A DNA stretch of 64,000 nucleotides from Actinomadura livida. Its GTDB lineage: Bacteria > Actinomycetota > Actinomycetes > Streptosporangiales > Streptosporangiaceae. The notes beneath the pieces were generated by a model that ran no database searches, was not told the origin of the DNA, and worked only from the letters and a program-made list of their open reading frames with translations. Both the position numbers and the translations under genes were made by a program. Shown one piece after another: positions 37,903 through 46,192 of this stretch. Positions within the stretch are counted from its first letter, which is position 1, and each line of letters begins with the position of its first letter. Location: the NCBI RefSeq assembly GCF_014648675.1, contig NZ_BMRO01000002.1, forward strand, positions 596,888 through 660,887, given 5' to 3'.

Positions 37903-39429
37903 GTGACCGACCCAGCCAACCCGCTCCGCGACCCGCGGGACAAGCGCCTCCCCAGGGTGGCCGGGCCGTGCGTGCTCGTGCTCTTCGGCGTGACCGGCGA
38001 CCTGTCCCGCAAGAAGCTGCTGCCGGCGATCTACGACCTGGCGAACCGGGGGCTGCTGCCGCCCGGCTTCTCGCTGGTCGGCTTCGCCCGCCGCGAGTGG
38101 GACCACCAGGACTTCCGGGAGATCGCCCACGAGGCGGTGAAGGAGCACGCGCGGACCCCGTTCCGCGAGGACGTCTGGACGCACCTGTCGGAGGGCATGC
38201 ACTTCGTTCCCGGCACGTTCGACGATCCGGGCGCGTTCGACGCCCTCACGATGGCGGTGAAGGAGCTGGACGCCACCCGCGGCACGGGCGGCAACTACGC
38301 GTTCTACCTGTCGATCCCGCCGAAGTTCTTCCCGCAGGTGGTGGAGCAGCTGCAGCGCTGCGGCCTGGCCGACCGCACCCCCGACTCCTGGCGCCGGGTC
38401 GTCATCGAGAAGCCGTTCGGCCGCGACCTGAAGTCGGCGGTGGAGCTGAACGACACCGTGCACCGCGTCTTCCCCGAGGAGTCGATCTTCCGGATCGACC
38501 ACTACCTCGGCAAGGAGACGGTGCAGAACATCCTGGCGCTGCGGTTCGCCAACAGCATGTTCGAGCCGATCTGGAACCGGTCGTTCGTCGACCACGTGCA
38601 GATCACGATGGCCGAGGACATCGGCATCGGCGGCCGGGCCGGGTACTACGACGGGATAGGCGCGGCCCGCGACGTCATCCAGAACCACCTGCTGCAGCTG
38701 CTGGCGCTGACGGCGATGGAGGAGCCCACGTCGTTCAGCGCCGAGGCCGTCCGCGCGGAGAAGGCCAAGATCCTCTCCTCGGTCCGGGTGTCGGGCGACA
38801 TGGCCACCGCCACCGCGCGGGGGCAGTACGCGGCGGGCTGGCAGGGCGGCGTGAACGTCCAGGGGTACCTGGAGGAGGACGGCATCCCCGCCGACTCCCG
38901 CACCGAGACCTACGCCGCGGTCAAGCTGCAGATCGACAACCGCCGCTGGGCGGGCGTGCCGTTCTACCTGCGCACCGGCAAGCGGCTGAGCCGCCGGGTG
39001 ACGGAGGTGGCGATGGTGTTCCAGAAGGCGCCGCACCTGCCGTTCTCCGAGACCGACACCGAGGAGCTCGGGCAGAACGCCCTGGTCATGCGGGTCCAGC
39101 CGGACGAGGGCATCACGGTCCGGTTCGGCTCGAAGGTGCCGGGCACCTCGATGGAGATCCGCGACGTCAACATGGACTTCGCCTACGGCGAGTCGTTCAC
39201 CGAGACCTCCCCCGAGGCGTACGAGCGGCTGCTGCTGGACGTCCTGATCGGCGACCCGCCGCTGTTCCCCCGCCAGGAGGAGGTCGAGCTGTCCTGGAAG
39301 ATCCTCGACCCGATCGAGGAGTACTGGGCGAGCCGCGGCGGACTCGACCAGTACAAGTCCGGCGGCTACGGCCCCGCCTGCGCCGACGAGCTGATGGCGC
39401 GCGACGGGCGCTCCTGGCGGCGGCTCTAG
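37903..39429 (+). CDS. zwf: Glucose-6-phosphate 1-dehydrogenase
   Basis: The product has 508 residues. GTG 37903 has GAAGGGGG 5 nt upstream. The Rossmann start is VLFGVTGDLSRKKLLPAIYD, the substrate-binding/active-site motif RIDHYLGKETVQNILALRF, with YFLRTGKRL-like FYLRTGKRLSRRVTEVAMVF and NMDFAYGESFTETSPEAYER. It oxidises glucose-6-phosphate to 6-phosphogluconolactone with NADP and feeds the downstream pgl product. The helper opcA follows by 18 nt. Confidence 0.97.
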   Translation: MTDPANPLRDPRDKRLPRVAGPCVLVLFGVTGDLSRKKLLPAIYDLANRGLLPPGFSLVGFARREWDHQDFREIAHEAVKEHARTPFREDVWTHLSEGMHFVPGTFDDPGAFDALTMAVKELDATRGTGGNYAFYLSIPPKFFPQVVEQLQRCGLADRTPDSWRRVVIEKPFGRDLKSAVELNDTVHRVFPEESIFRIDHYLGKETVQNILALRFANSMFEPIWNRSFVDHVQITMAEDIGIGGRAGYYDGIGAARDVIQNHLLQLLALTAMEEPTSFSAEAVRAEKAKILSSVRVSGDMATATARGQYAAGWQGGVNVQGYLEEDGIPADSRTETYAAVKLQIDNRRWAGVPFYLRTGKRLSRRVTEVAMVFQKAPHLPFSETDTEELGQNALVMRVQPDEGITVRFGSKVPGTSMEIRDVNMDFAYGESFTETSPEAYERLLLDVLIGDPPLFPRQEEVELSWKILDPIEEYWASRGGLDQYKSGGYGPACADELMARDGRSWRRL

Positions 39430-39447
39430 AGGAAACGGGGGCTGTAG

Positions 39448-40482
39448 ATGAACATCGACCTCACCGGCACCACCACCCGCAAGATCCAGGACGCGCTGAC
39501 GCAGTCGCGGCACCTGATGGGCGGCCCGGCCGTCGGCATGGTACTCACCCTGATCATCGTGACGGACGAGTCGGCGCAGTACGACGCGGTGCGCGCGGCG
39601 ACGGAGGCGGCCCGCGAGCACCCCTGCCGGGTGCTGACCGTCATCTCCCGCGACCCGCGCGGCGGCTCGTCCCGGCTGGACGCCGAGATCCGGATGGGCG
39701 AGACCGGGCCGGGCGAGACCGTGCTGCTGCGCATGTACGGGCCGCTGGCCGAGCACGCCGACTCGGTCGTCGTGCCGCTGCTGATGCCCGACACGCCCGT
39801 GGTGACGTGGTGGCCGGGCGGCAAGGTCCCGAAGGTCCCGGGCAAGGACCCGCTCGGGACGCTGGCGCAGCGGCGGGTGACCGACTCCTACGCGGCCCGC
39901 GACCGGCTCGGCACCCTCGCGCAGCTCGCCGAGGGGTACCGGCCGGGCGACACCGACTTCGCGTGGACGCGGCTGACGTCGTGGCGGTCGCTGCTGGCCG
40001 CCGCGCTGGACCAGCCGCACGACGAGATCGTCGGCGGCGAGGTCGAGGCAGAGCCGGACAGCCCGAGCGCGGAGCTGCTGGCGGCGTGGCTGTCGATCCG
40101 GCTGGGCGTCCCGATCAGCCGGACGGTCTCCGAGGGCCCCGGCCTCACCGGCGCCCGGCTGGCCACGACGGGCGGCGACATCCAGATCCACCGGCCGGAC
40201 GGGCGGGTCGCGACGCTGTGCCGTCCCGGCCAGCCGGACCGGCAGGTGTCGCTGCTGCGGCGCCCGATGGCCGAGCTGCTGGCCGAGGAGCTGCGGCGCC
40301 TCGACCCCGACGAGGTGTACCACGAGTCCGCCGTCCGGTTCGCGAAGGACCTCGCGGGCGGGACGGAGGACGGCGTGGCGAGCGAACCGCTGTCGGCGAC
40401 GGCGGAGGCGGCGCGGACGCGCCCCGCCGAACAGCGGGACGGCGAGGCCGCGGAACAGGCCGGCGAGGAGGACGGGGCATGA
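39448..40482 (+). CDS. opcA: OpcA, glucose-6-phosphate dehydrogenase assembly protein
   Basis: The product has 344 residues. ATG 39448 is preceded by GAGGAAACGGGGG. Typical OpcA sequences: MNIDLTGTTTRKIQDALTQS, TLIIVTDESAQYDAVRAATE, CRVLTVISRDPRGGSSRLDA, MPDTPVVTWWPGGKVPKVPG. It is needed for activity or oligomerisation of Zwf in actinobacteria and cyanobacteria. The C-terminal about 30 residues are acidic, Ala/Glu-rich. It overlaps pgl by ATGA. Confidence 0.96.
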   Translation: MNIDLTGTTTRKIQDALTQSRHLMGGPAVGMVLTLIIVTDESAQYDAVRAATEAAREHPCRVLTVISRDPRGGSSRLDAEIRMGETGPGETVLLRMYGPLAEHADSVVVPLLMPDTPVVTWWPGGKVPKVPGKDPLGTLAQRRVTDSYAARDRLGTLAQLAEGYRPGDTDFAWTRLTSWRSLLAAALDQPHDEIVGGEVEAEPDSPSAELLAAWLSIRLGVPISRTVSEGPGLTGARLATTGGDIQIHRPDGRVATLCRPGQPDRQVSLLRRPMAELLAEELRRLDPDEVYHESAVRFAKDLAGGTEDGVASEPLSATAEAARTRPAEQRDGEAAEQAGEEDGA

Positions 40483-41267
40483 GCGTTCCCGAGGTCCTCC
40501 TCCACCGCGACCAGGGCGTGCTCGCCGAGGCCGCCGCGGCCCGGCTGATCACCCGCATCGCGGACGCCCAGGCGGCGCGGGGCACGGCGTCGGTCGTGCT
40601 GACCGGCGGCGGCGTCGGCACGGCGGTCCTGGCCGCGCTGGGCGGCGGCGCGGCGCGCGACGCCGTCGACTGGGGACGCCTGGACGTGTGGTGGGGCGAC
40701 GAGCGCTTCCTTCCGGCCGGGGACCCGGAGCGCAACGAGACCGGTGCCCGGGAGGCGCTCCTCGACCGCGTCCCGCTGGATCCGGCGCGGGTGCACCCGA
40801 TGCCGGCCGCGGACGGGCCGGACGGCGCCGACCCGGAGGCCGCGGCGTCCCGGTACGCCGACGAGCTGCTGTTCGCCGCGCATCCCGGAGCGGCGCCCAG
40901 GTCGGCGTTCGCCGTCCCGTCGTTCGACGTGCTGATGCTGGGCGTGGGCCCGGACGCGCACGTCGCGTCGCTCTTCCCGGGGATGCCGGAAGTGGCGGAG
41001 ACGCGGCGTCCGGCGGTGGCCGTGCACGACGCCCCGAAGCCGCCGCCGACGCGGATCTCGCTGACGTTCCCGGTGCTGCGGGCCGCGCGGGAAGTGTGGG
41101 TGCTTGCGGCGGGCGACTCGAAGGCCGAGGCCGTCCGGCTCGGGCTGTCGGGAGCGGACCCGGTGAAGGCGCCGGTCGCGGCGGCCCGGGGGCGGGAGCG
41201 GACCCTGTTCCTGCTGGACGAGGCCGCGGCGTCGCACCTCCCGGCGGGCCCCTCCCCCGCGCGCTGA
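40479..41267 (+). CDS. pgl: 6-phosphogluconolactonase
   Basis: The product has 262 residues. ATG 40479 lies in the ATGA overlap with opcA. Landmarks: ASVVLTGGGVGTAVLAALGG, WGRLDVWWGDERFLPAGDPE, MLGVGPDAHVASLFPGMPEV (canonical GxGxDGHxASLFPG with Ala for Gly), and LTFPVLRAAREVWVLAAGDS. It hydrolyses the lactone made by Zwf. The oxidative pathway continues with gnd, which is not in the window. Confidence 0.95.
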   Translation: MSVPEVLLHRDQGVLAEAAAARLITRIADAQAARGTASVVLTGGGVGTAVLAALGGGAARDAVDWGRLDVWWGDERFLPAGDPERNETGAREALLDRVPLDPARVHPMPAADGPDGADPEAAASRYADELLFAAHPGAAPRSAFAVPSFDVLMLGVGPDAHVASLFPGMPEVAETRRPAVAVHDAPKPPPTRISLTFPVLRAAREVWVLAAGDSKAEAVRLGLSGADPVKAPVAAARGRERTLFLLDEAAASHLPAGPSPAR

Positions 41268-41369
41268 GCGGCCCTCCGCGCCCTTGACCCGGGTTGGCGG
41301 AACCGCTGCTCCACCATGGGGAACAGAAAGAGTGCCGCGACTCCCGCATGCCTTCCGCTGAACCGCGCA

Positions 41370-41375
41370 TACCCT
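41370..41375 (+). promoter_or_regulatory. -10 TACCCT of the L,D-transpeptidase gene
   Basis: TACCCT predicts a transcription start at about 41382, giving a leader of about 35 nt that contains the SD GAGGAG (41403-41408). Confidence 0.45.
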
Positions 41376-41415
41376 GACCATGAGGTTGCCCGCGTCGAGC
41401 GTGAGGAGTTCGCAG

Positions 41416-42624
41416 GTGGCTAAGGGTCGGACCGGGACGAGGATCGCGGCGGTCATCGGGGCGGCGGTCATCGCGGTCGCCGGCTGCTCCTCCGGCGGCG
41501 ACGGCGGGGGCGGAGCCGGCGAGGGCGGCGGCAAGGGTTCGGACGCGGTGACGCTGTCCATCACGCCCGCGACCGGCACCAAGCAGGTCGCGCCGGAGAA
41601 GCCCGTCACCGTCACGGCGGACAACGGCAAGCTGACCGACGTGACCCTCACCTACGGCAAGAAGAACGCGAAGGCCGAGGGCACGCTCGCCAAGGACGGC
41701 ACGTCGTGGAAGTCGTCGTGGTCGCTGAGGCCGTCGACGACGTACACGGTCACCGCCAAGGGCGCCGGCGACGACGGCAAGCAGGTCACCGAGACCTCCA
41801 CCTTCACGACGCTGAAGCCCCAGGGGAAGCTGGAGAGCGGGATGTCGCCGCTGGACGGCGAGACCGTGGGCGTCGGCATGCCGGTCCAGGTGCTGCTGTC
41901 CAGGCCGGTGACCACGAAGGCCGGCAAGGTCGCGGTGGAGAAGTCCCTGGAGATCCAGATGTCGGAGCCGGTCCAGGGCGCCTGGTACTGGATGAGCGAC
42001 AAGGAGGTCCAGTTCCGGCCGCGCGAGTACTGGCCGACCGGGCAGAAGGTGAAGGTCACCGCGCACCTCGCGGGCGTGAAGATCGCCGACGGCGTGTACG
42101 GCGTCGCGGACCGCACCGCGAGCTTCACGGTCGGCGAGCGGCACATCACCACCGTGGACGCCCGCAAGCACCGCGCGACGGTGACGAAGAACGGCGAGAC
42201 CGTGAAGAGCATCAACGTCAGCCTGGGCAAGCCCGGCCACGAGAGCTACACCGGCACGATGATCGTCCAGGAGAAGGCGAAGGACATCATCATGGACTCC
42301 GCGACCACCGGCAACCCGGGCGAGTACCGGATCCCGACGAAGTGGAACGTCCGCCTCACCTACAGCGGCGTCTTCGTGCACTCGGCGCCGTGGTCGACCA
42401 CCTCTCAGGGCAGCGACAACGTCAGCCACGGGTGCGTCAACATGTCGCCGGGGAACGCCAAGTGGTTCTACGACTTCTCCAACCGGGGCGACATCGTCAA
42501 GGTGACCGGGACGTCCCGCAAGCTCCGGTTCGGCAACGGGCCGACGCCGTGGGCGAAGTCCTGGGAGGACTGGCTGGCGGGCAGCGCGACCGGCGAGCCG
42601 GTCACCGGCACCCCGCTGACGTGA
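41416..42624 (+). CDS. L,D-transpeptidase lipoprotein with Ig-like domains
   Basis: The product has 402 residues. GTG 41416 has GAGGAG 7 nt upstream; an in-frame ATG at 41380 lies at the predicted transcription start and lacks an SD. The N-terminus is a lipoprotein signal (TRIAAVIGAAVIAVAGCSSG, lipobox VAGC), followed by a Gly/Ser/Glu-rich linker. Two Ig-like domains resembling those of mycobacterial LdtMt2 come next. The C-terminal YkuD domain has the catalytic motif SDNVSHGCVNMSPGNAKWFY with Cys, and His in VFVHSAPWS. It makes 3-3 cross-links in peptidoglycan outside the membrane. It is a monocistronic gene 148 nt after pgl. Confidence 0.95.
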   Translation: MAKGRTGTRIAAVIGAAVIAVAGCSSGGDGGGGAGEGGGKGSDAVTLSITPATGTKQVAPEKPVTVTADNGKLTDVTLTYGKKNAKAEGTLAKDGTSWKSSWSLRPSTTYTVTAKGAGDDGKQVTETSTFTTLKPQGKLESGMSPLDGETVGVGMPVQVLLSRPVTTKAGKVAVEKSLEIQMSEPVQGAWYWMSDKEVQFRPREYWPTGQKVKVTAHLAGVKIADGVYGVADRTASFTVGERHITTVDARKHRATVTKNGETVKSINVSLGKPGHESYTGTMIVQEKAKDIIMDSATTGNPGEYRIPTKWNVRLTYSGVFVHSAPWSTTSQGSDNVSHGCVNMSPGNAKWFYDFSNRGDIVKVTGTSRKLRFGNGPTPWAKSWEDWLAGSATGEPVTGTPLT

Positions 42625-42684
42625 CGCCCTCGGGATGACCCCCGCCTCGCGTGCGGCCGGTGAGATCACTGGCAGACTGGGGGC

Positions 42685-43017
42685 ATGCAGAAGCTCTCGT
42701 TGGACGCACACGCACGTGACCAGCTGAAGCGCGCCGCGGCCGGCTCCACCGGGCGCAGCGCCGACACCGTCTACGGCGGTCACGAGCGCGTCCTGCGCCA
42801 GACCGTGATCGCGCTGACCGCGGGAACGACGCTGGCCGAGCACGAGAACCCCGGCGAGGCCACGATCGTGGTCCTGCAGGGGCGGGTCCGGCTGCTGAGC
42901 GGGGAGCACTCCTGGGACGGGATCTCCGGGGACCTCCTCATCATCCCGGACGCGCGGCACAGCCTGGAGGCCCTGGAGGACTCGGCCGTCCTGCTCACGG
43001 TCGCCAAGACCCGCTGA
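42685..43017 (+). CDS. Cupin-domain protein
   Basis: The product has 110 residues. ATG 42685 has no SD; CAGACT ends 6 nt upstream, possibly a leaderless start. It is a single cupin barrel: TLAEHENPGEATIVVLQGRV is cupin motif 1, but with one His and no second His of the HxH pair. GDLLIIPDARHSLEALEDSA is motif 2 with the conserved His. The incomplete metal site suggests a binding or regulatory role rather than dioxygenase activity. Similar small cupins (LuxR/ResB-associated type) are of unknown function. Convergent with the HTH regulator. Confidence 0.82.
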   Translation: MQKLSLDAHARDQLKRAAAGSTGRSADTVYGGHERVLRQTVIALTAGTTLAEHENPGEATIVVLQGRVRLLSGEHSWDGISGDLLIIPDARHSLEALEDSAVLLTVAKTR

Positions 43018-43050
43018 GACGGGGCCTGCCGGTCACCGGCGCGCCGGGCC

Positions 43051-43689
43051 TCAGCCGCGGCGCAGGTGCGCGAGGCAGGCGCCGGGTTCGGCGAAGGGCT
43101 CCAGCCGGTGCGCCTCGACCGGCGCGTCCAGCTCGGTGAGCGCCCCCTGCATGAGCCCCAGGTGGACGTCGCAGACGAGCGGCCCGTACTCCTCGGCCAG
43201 TTCGAGGAACGGGCAGTGCCGCAGCCGGATGACGTCCCCGGCGGGCTTCGGGGCGAAGTCCAGGTCGTCCAGGAGGGCGGTCAGCCGGTCGGCGGCCTCC
43301 TCCTCGGTCATCCGCTGGAACGGCGGCGGGCGTTCGACGAGGAACCGGCCCCACTCGCGTCCCGCCTGCGCGGCGTTCTCGCGGCCCTCCGCACCGTCGG
43401 CGGCGAGGCGGCTGAGCAGGATCTGGGCGAGCAGCCGGTAGCCGCGGGCGCCGCCGCGGTCCATCCCGGGGCGCGCGGCGTAGACGGTGCGGGGGCGCCC
43501 GGGGCCGGAGGGCTGCTCGACGGTGCGCTCGACCGCGCCCTCGGCGGCGAGGGCGTCCAGGTGGAAGCGCGCGGTGTTGGCGTGCACGCCGAGCCGCTCC
43601 GCGACCTCGGTGACGCCGAGCGGGGCGCGGGCGTCGCGCAAGACGTCCAGGACCTCGCGGCGGCGCGGGCGTTCGCGCTCGCTCGCCAT
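43051..43689 (-). CDS. HTH regulator with a SufR-like cysteine triad
   Basis: The product has 212 residues. The N-terminal winged HTH shows REVLDVLRDARAPLGVTEVA then ERLGVHANTARFHLDALAAE and GRPRTVYAARPG, the ArsR/SufR-like layout. The C-terminal domain holds three cysteines in RLRHCPFLELA, YGPLVCDVHLG and EPGACLAHLRRG, spaced C-x13-C-x31-C. SufR in this window has C-x12-C-x27-C. The parallel suggests a metal- or cluster-binding sensor, but ligation is not shown. It is divergent from a two-component kinase gene; the start is ATG 43689. Confidence 0.85.
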   Translation of the reverse strand: MASERERPRRREVLDVLRDARAPLGVTEVAERLGVHANTARFHLDALAAEGAVERTVEQPSGPGRPRTVYAARPGMDRGGARGYRLLAQILLSRLAADGAEGRENAAQAGREWGRFLVERPPPFQRMTEEEAADRLTALLDDLDFAPKPAGDVIRLRHCPFLELAEEYGPLVCDVHLGLMQGALTELDAPVEAHRLEPFAEPGACLAHLRRG

Positions 43690-43855
43690 GCCGTCACCCC
43701 TCCCCGCAGCCGTGGCGCCGCGCTCCTCGTCCCATGTTTTTACGAATACTACTGTATTAATGGTGGAATGAGGAGCGGCGGCGGCCGGCCCGCCTGCCGA
43801 CCAAAGTCGACGCGGTGGCCGACCTGCGGACGCATACCGGGACGGGCGGCGTGGC

Positions 43856-43861
43856 TACCGT
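43856..43861 (+). promoter_or_regulatory. -10 TACCGT, leaderless promoter of the histidine kinase gene
   Basis: TACCGT is followed by a 7-nt spacer and then GTG 43869. Confidence 0.55.
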
Positions 43862-43868
43862 TGACCTC

Positions 43869-45008
43869 GTGAACCTCAGGCGCTCGTGGCGCGACTGGCT
43901 CGGGGACGCGGGGATCACCGCGGCGGCCGGCCTGCTCGGCCTGTTCCTGCTCCAGGCGACGATCGAGGACCCGCCCTACCCCGAGGAGGAGATCTCCCTC
44001 GGCCTCGAACTGGCGGCGGGCGCGGTGTCCCTCGTCATCCTGCTGCTGTTCCGGCGCCGCCACCCGCTCGCCGTCGCGGTGACGATGATCGTCCTGCAGT
44101 GGGCGGCGACGACGGTCTTCGGCACGGCCGCGGTCGCCGTGTACTCCCTGGCGATGCTCCGGCCCTGGCGGGTCGCCCTGCCGGTCGCCGCCACGAGCCT
44201 GACGCTGATCATCGCAATGTTCTGGCTCGTGTCGGCCCCGGACCTCCTGGAGGGCGCGGTCGTGTTCGCGCTGCTGTACGCGGTGGCGGTCACGACGGGG
44301 ATGCTCGTCCGGTCCCGGCGGATGCTCATCGCGTCGCTGAAGGAGCGGGCCGTCGCCGCCGAGACCGAGCAGCGGCTGCGCGTCGAGGAGGCCCGGCTCC
44401 TGGAGCGCGAGCGGATCGCCCGCGAGATGCACGACGTCCTCGCGCACCGGATCTCGCTGCTGGCGGTGCACGCCGGGGCGCTGGAGTTCCGCCCGGACAT
44501 GCCCGACGACCAGCGCGAGGCCGCCGGGGTCATCCGGCAGAGCGCCTACGAGGCGATGGAGGACCTGCGCGAGGTGATCGGCGTGCTGCGCGACGACACG
44601 CCCGGCGCGGACCCGCAGCGCCCCCAGCCGACGCTCGCCGACGTGTCCGGGCTCGTCCAGGAGTCGCGGCGCGCCGGGAGCCGCGTCACGCTGGACGAGC
44701 GCATACCGGACCCGGCCGGGGTCCCGTCCCGCGTGGGCCGGCACGCCTACCGGATCGTCCAGGAGGGGCTGACCAACGCCCGCAAGCACGCGCCCGGCGC
44801 CCGCGTCGAGGTGCGGCTGGACGCCGGGACGGACCTGGACATCGAGATCGTCAACGCGCTGCCGCCGGACCGGCCCGCGCTCGCGATGCCCGGCTCGGGC
44901 GCGGGCCTCGTCGGCCTCGCCGAGCGGGTGGCGCTGCTGGGCGGCACGCTGGAGCACGGCCGCACCGGCGACGGCCGCTTCCGGCTGCGCGCCCGCCTGC
45001 CGCTCTAG
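43869..45008 (+). CDS. Sensor histidine kinase, HisKA_3 class
   Basis: The product has 379 residues. GTG 43869 is supported by TACCGT 7 nt upstream; a longer in-frame ATG at 43815 would lie before this promoter. Five or so membrane segments lie within 15-155, then a coiled linker (LIASLKERAVAAETEQRLRV). The phospho-His helix is RERIAREMHDVLAHRISLLA and the ATPase elements are YRIVQEGLTNARKHAPG and AGLVGLAERVALLGG. No periplasmic domain is visible. The likely partner is the response regulator at 45527, but an FMN-binding-like gene lies between the two. Confidence 0.9.
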   Translation: MNLRRSWRDWLGDAGITAAAGLLGLFLLQATIEDPPYPEEEISLGLELAAGAVSLVILLLFRRRHPLAVAVTMIVLQWAATTVFGTAAVAVYSLAMLRPWRVALPVAATSLTLIIAMFWLVSAPDLLEGAVVFALLYAVAVTTGMLVRSRRMLIASLKERAVAAETEQRLRVEEARLLERERIAREMHDVLAHRISLLAVHAGALEFRPDMPDDQREAAGVIRQSAYEAMEDLREVIGVLRDDTPGADPQRPQPTLADVSGLVQESRRAGSRVTLDERIPDPAGVPSRVGRHAYRIVQEGLTNARKHAPGARVEVRLDAGTDLDIEIVNALPPDRPALAMPGSGAGLVGLAERVALLGGTLEHGRTGDGRFRLRARLPL

Positions 45009-45014
45009 ACCGCC

Positions 45015-45020
45015 TAAGAT
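45015..45020 (+). promoter_or_regulatory. -10 TAAGAT before the PNPOx-like gene
   Basis: TAAGAT predicts a start at about 45026, giving a leader of about 34 nt with the SD GGAGGGAAGGG. Confidence 0.45.
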
Positions 45021-45059
45021 CACGCATGTCCCCGCCGGACGGAGGGAAGGGTCACCGGC

Positions 45060-45488
45060 ATGGCAGCGAACTCCTCGTCCTCGCCCGACCTCGAAGAACT
45101 CGACCGGGCCCAGTGCATGGCGCTCCTCGGCGAGGGCGGCATCGGCCGGATCGCCTTCGACGACGGCGAGGGGCCCACGGTCGTCCCGGTGAACTACGCC
45201 GTCGACGGGGACGCGGTGGTCTTCCGCACGTCGGTCTCGGGCCGGCTGAACCGCAGCCTGCTGACGTCGGTGGTCGGCGGCGAGGTCAGGGCGGCGTTCG
45301 AGGTCGACCGGTACGACGAGGCGAGCCGCGAGGGGTGGAGCGTCCTGCTGCGCGGCGGCGTCCACCCGCTGAGCGACGAGGAGAAGACGGCCGCCGCGCA
45401 GGTCGAGCCGTGGCCCGGCGGCGAGCGCGAGGCGTGGTTCCGGCTGGCGGCGCGGGAGGTCAGCGGGCGGCGGGTGCACCGCCCCTAG
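45060..45488 (+). CDS. Pyridoxamine 5'-phosphate oxidase-like, flavin-binding-fold protein
   Basis: The product has 142 residues. ATG 45060 has GGAGGGAAGGG upstream. It starts with the typical actinobacterial family sequence LEELDRAQCMALLGEGGIGR then IAFDDGEGPTVVPVNYAVDG, FRTSVSGRLN and RAAFEVDRYDEASREGWSVL. These split-barrel proteins bind FMN, F420 or heme and are mostly uncharacterised, often encoded near stress regulators (DosR-type regulons). It is sandwiched between a histidine kinase and a response regulator gene. Confidence 0.88.
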   Translation: MAANSSSSPDLEELDRAQCMALLGEGGIGRIAFDDGEGPTVVPVNYAVDGDAVVFRTSVSGRLNRSLLTSVVGGEVRAAFEVDRYDEASREGWSVLLRGGVHPLSDEEKTAAAQVEPWPGGEREAWFRLAAREVSGRRVHRP

Positions 45489-45514
45489 CCGCCGGGAAGG
45501 GCCCCCGGAGGCCA

Positions 45515-45520
45515 TAGGGT
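45515..45520 (+). promoter_or_regulatory. -10 TAGGGT, leaderless promoter of the response regulator gene
   Basis: TAGGGT is followed by a 6-nt spacer and then ATG 45527. Confidence 0.55.
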
Positions 45521-45526
45521 TGCGCA

Positions 45527-46192
45527 ATGGACTCCCCGCCCATCCGGGTGCTGATCGTGGACGACGACGCGCTCGTCCGCGCCGGCCTGTCGATGATGCT
45601 GTCGAACGCCGACGACCTGGATATCGTGGGGGACGTCGCCGACGGCGCGGAAGTCATCGCCGCGGTCAACCAGTACCGGCCCGACGTCGTCCTGATGGAC
45701 ATCCGGATGCCGCGGCTGGACGGGCTCGCGGCGACCGAGCTGCTGCGCTCCCGCCGCGAACCGCCCGAGATCATCATCCTGACGACGTTCGACTCCGACG
45801 ACCACATCGTGCGCGCGATGCGGGCGGGCGCGAGCGGCTTCCTGCTGAAGCACACCCCGCCGCCGGACATCATCCGGGCGATCCGGGAGGTCGCGGCCGG
45901 GGAGCCGATGATGTCCCCGGCGGTGCTGCGCAAGATGATGTCCTACGTCGCCGGCTCCGGCGCCGACCCGCGCCGGGCCCGCGCGCGGGAGCTGCTGGAC
46001 CGGCTGAGCGAGGGCGAGCGCGCCGTCGCGGCTCTCGTCGGCCAGGGCCGGACCAACAGCGAGATCGGCGGGGAGCTGTCGCTCAGCGTCGCCACGGTCA
46101 AGGCGTACGTGTCGCGGCTGCTGACCAAGCTCGAGCTGAACAACCGCGTGCAAGTGGCCCTCCTCGTCCACGACGCCGCCCTCGACGACTAG
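45527..46192 (+). CDS. NarL/FixJ-family response regulator
   Basis: The product has 221 residues. Receiver: VLIVDDDALVRAGLSMML, phospho-Asp in RPDVVLMDIRMPRLDGLAAT, Thr in IIILTTFDSDD, Lys in GFLLKHTPPPDI. LuxR HTH: LSEGERAVAALVGQGRTNSE then VATVKAYVSRLLTKLELNNR. Its own leaderless promoter (TAGGGT, 6 nt before ATG) means it can be expressed apart from the kinase at 43869. Its stop overlaps that of the convergent MFS gene in the palindrome CTAG (46189-46192). Confidence 0.93.
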   Translation: MDSPPIRVLIVDDDALVRAGLSMMLSNADDLDIVGDVADGAEVIAAVNQYRPDVVLMDIRMPRLDGLAATELLRSRREPPEIIILTTFDSDDHIVRAMRAGASGFLLKHTPPPDIIRAIREVAAGEPMMSPAVLRKMMSYVAGSGADPRRARARELLDRLSEGERAVAALVGQGRTNSEIGGELSLSVATVKAYVSRLLTKLELNNRVQVALLVHDAALDD

